7,811 nt of DNA, from assembly GCA_016201805.1 (NCBI GenBank), contig JACQCB010000030.1, forward strand, positions 1 to 7,811, in the 5' to 3' direction. Below the pieces are notes generated by a model. It ran no database searches. It was not told the origin of the DNA and was given only the letters and a program-made list of their open reading frames with translations. Position 1 is the first letter of the stretch; each line of letters opens with the position of its first letter. Below are positions 6,995 through 7,811 of the stretch, piece after piece. Position numbers and translations under genes: made by a program. The DNA is from Nitrospirota bacterium. GTDB lineage: Bacteria; Nitrospirota; Nitrospiria; Nitrospirales; Nitrospiraceae.

Positions 6995-7555
6995 TTAATA
7001 GCCCAGGGCCGCATTGAGGCGAGCCTGCATCTTCGGCGCCAGCGTGAACTCGCTCTGCACGTCGATCCGGGACGGCACCAGGAGCGTCGAATGGAAGGAA
7101 ATGTCCCGCATGGCCAGCTTGAACTCCGGCTGATCGGGAGAACTGATCTCGACCGCCTCCACCGACTGGACAATGGCGCTGCTGTCCTGCGGGGCATAGG
7201 TGGCCGTCACCGCCTGGAGAATCTCGATCACTTTCTCGTTTACCTCCACTCCCTCCACCGCATCCGGCAGAATCTTGAGCACCTCCCCGGCCTTGTCGGT
7301 CAGGCTGAAATTCTCGATCCGCTCCCTGCGCCGGAGCGCCAGCAGATCGTTGTCCAGGTCCTTGCTGAACGCACCGTAGGCATAGCGGAAGAACTCGAAG
7401 TGCAGCCCTTTGAGCCCCTTGGCGAACAGTTGCAGCTCGCAGAGAAACAGCAATTGCTGGAGCTTCACATCCCCGTTGATGCCGTGGGGCTCCGCTAGGT
7501 GCAGCACGTACACCAGCAACGCCCGATCAATGGTCATTTCATGCAGCTTTCGCAT
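6995..7555 (-). CDS. Panacea (DUF4065/SocA) or YwgA-like domain protein, possible antitoxin or regulator
   Basis: A 186-residue soluble protein. Residues 7-97 look like the Panacea/YwgA fold: KLQQLLFLCELQLFAKG, then the signature FRYAYGAFSKDLDNDL (in place of the usual YGPFS), and a winged-helix-like end (RIENFSLTDKAGEVL). Residues 104-135 match the helices that close the domain (NEKVIEILQAVTATY). The last 50 residues, including MRDISFHSTLLVPSR, are an extension I do not recognise. Panacea proteins are known mainly as versatile antitoxins. No toxin-like gene is seen next to this one. It lies 71 bp upstream of TIGR03546 with no terminator between, so the two may be cotranscribed. No ribosome binding site precedes the ATG at 7555, and the ATG at 7537 (MTIDRALL) is a plausible alternative. 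The family call is from pattern recognition. Confidence 0.62.
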   Translation of the reverse strand: MRKLHEMTIDRALLVYVLHLAEPHGINGDVKLQQLLFLCELQLFAKGLKGLHFEFFRYAYGAFSKDLDNDLLALRRRERIENFSLTDKAGEVLKILPDAVEGVEVNEKVIEILQAVTATYAPQDSSAIVQSVEAVEISSPDQPEFKLAMRDISFHSTLLVPSRIDVQSEFTLAPKMQARLNAALGY

Positions 7556-7573
7556 ACGCTCAAGCCAGGCGAG

Positions 7574-7669
7574 AGGCTATGGGCGCGAGGCTATGGGTAA
7601 GACAATCAAGCAGCATCGTCCTGTATCTCATACATCCGGTTCTTGCCTATAGCCCATCGCCTATCACCT
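7574..7669. repeat. 96-bp imperfect palindrome built from heptad repeats
   Basis: The left arm (7574-7602) and the reverse complement of the right arm (7641-7669) agree at 21 of 29 positions around a 38-bp centre. Both arms are made of degenerate 7-base units such as GGCTATG, GGCGATG and GGCTATA. In the left arm GAGGCTATGGG occurs twice with a 14-base period (7573-7583, 7587-7597). The right arm begins one base after the stop codon of the partial minus-strand gene. It therefore lies between that gene and the Panacea-like gene and could form a long hairpin at the end of the transcript. It is unlike the repeat at 2403-2526 in sequence. Confidence 0.6.
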
Positions 7670-7670
7670 G

Positions 7671-7811
7671 TTACGTGACTTCCGCGCTGAGCCCCTGCGC
7701 CATCACGATCTTGCGGTCCAGGTTGTAGGTCACCGCCTTGGGATGCGTGAGTACCGGGATCAACCCCGCCGCCGACGGGATCAGGTTGCCCGATTGTTTG
7801 ACCCCGCCGAA
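7671..7811 (-). CDS. C-terminal end of an unrecognised protein (5' end outside the window)
   Basis: A reading frame enters from the right edge and ends at the TAA at 7673-7671, giving 46 residues. It begins FGGVKQSGNLIPSAAGLIPV and ends IVMAQGLSAEVT. The codon use is that of a normal high-GC gene, and the frame is open to the window edge. I do not recognise the family. The stretch LTHPKAVTYNLDRKIVMA could be strands of a beta-rich domain, but that is weak. It runs in the same direction as the Panacea-TIGR03546-TIGR03545 genes and is separated from them by the heptad palindrome. Confidence 0.6.
   Translation of the reverse strand, partial: FGGVKQSGNLIPSAAGLIPVLTHPKAVTYNLDRKIVMAQGLSAEVT

Noticed and set aside
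6941..7498. 185-residue plus-strand open frame opposite the Panacea-like gene
   Set aside because: It mirrors the minus-strand gene, is rich in H, R, L and Q as shadow frames are, and has no ribosome binding site or recognisable motif.
7574..7669. CRISPR array
   Set aside because: The repeats are 7-base degenerate units arranged as an inverted pair, without regular spacers or a conserved 25-37 bp repeat.

Overview
The window is high-GC bacterial DNA from a Gram-negative. An outer-membrane beta-barrel gene and an inner-membrane-anchored envelope gene pair are both present. The gene style, and a roughly 124 bp intergenic hairpin repeat of a kind I recall from Nitrospira genomes, suggest a Nitrospira-like (Nitrospirota) organism. 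That assignment is inference from memory, not a database result.

Layout from left to right. (1) A plus-strand gene runs in from beyond the left edge. It encodes a TPR domain followed by a YaiO-type outer-membrane beta-barrel and ends at 1351. (2) Convergent to it is a minus-strand DMT/EamA permease (1395-2306). (3) Upstream of the permease lie a 7-bp inverted repeat, a possible promoter, and a 124-bp repeat element with 18/19-matching terminal inverted repeats (2403-2526). (4) That element overlaps the stop codon of a broken minus-strand class I SAM-dependent O-methyltransferase (2516-3077). This gene has lost about 25-32 internal codons and its reading frame. (5) An 88-bp divergent promoter region leads into a plus-strand M32 metallocarboxypeptidase (GTG start at 3166, stop at 4710). 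(6) The peptidase gene meets a minus-strand operon tail to tail, and the two stop codons share one TTAA.

The minus-strand operon reads from right to left. It begins with a Panacea/YwgA-like protein (6995-7555), followed by a DUF2062/TIGR03546 membrane protein (6402-6923). The last gene overlaps that one by ATGA and encodes a TIGR03545 protein (4707-6405), which carries a single +1 frameshift near 5125. At the far right is the last 46 residues of an unrecognised minus-strand protein (stop at 7671). A 96-bp heptad-based hairpin repeat separates it from the operon.

The most interesting biology is the TIGR03546-TIGR03545 pair. It looks like a small inner-membrane protein plus a membrane-anchored periplasmic AsmA-like protein with a coiled-coil insert, an uncharacterised envelope module. 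Here it is headed by a Panacea-like gene. The two different hairpin repeats each begin at, or one base after, a stop codon of a minus-strand gene. This suggests that they serve as 3'-end elements or have a preference for such sites. Two disrupted genes in 8 kb should be checked against reads before any biological meaning is given to the frameshifts. No gene-free stretch exceeds 300 bases.
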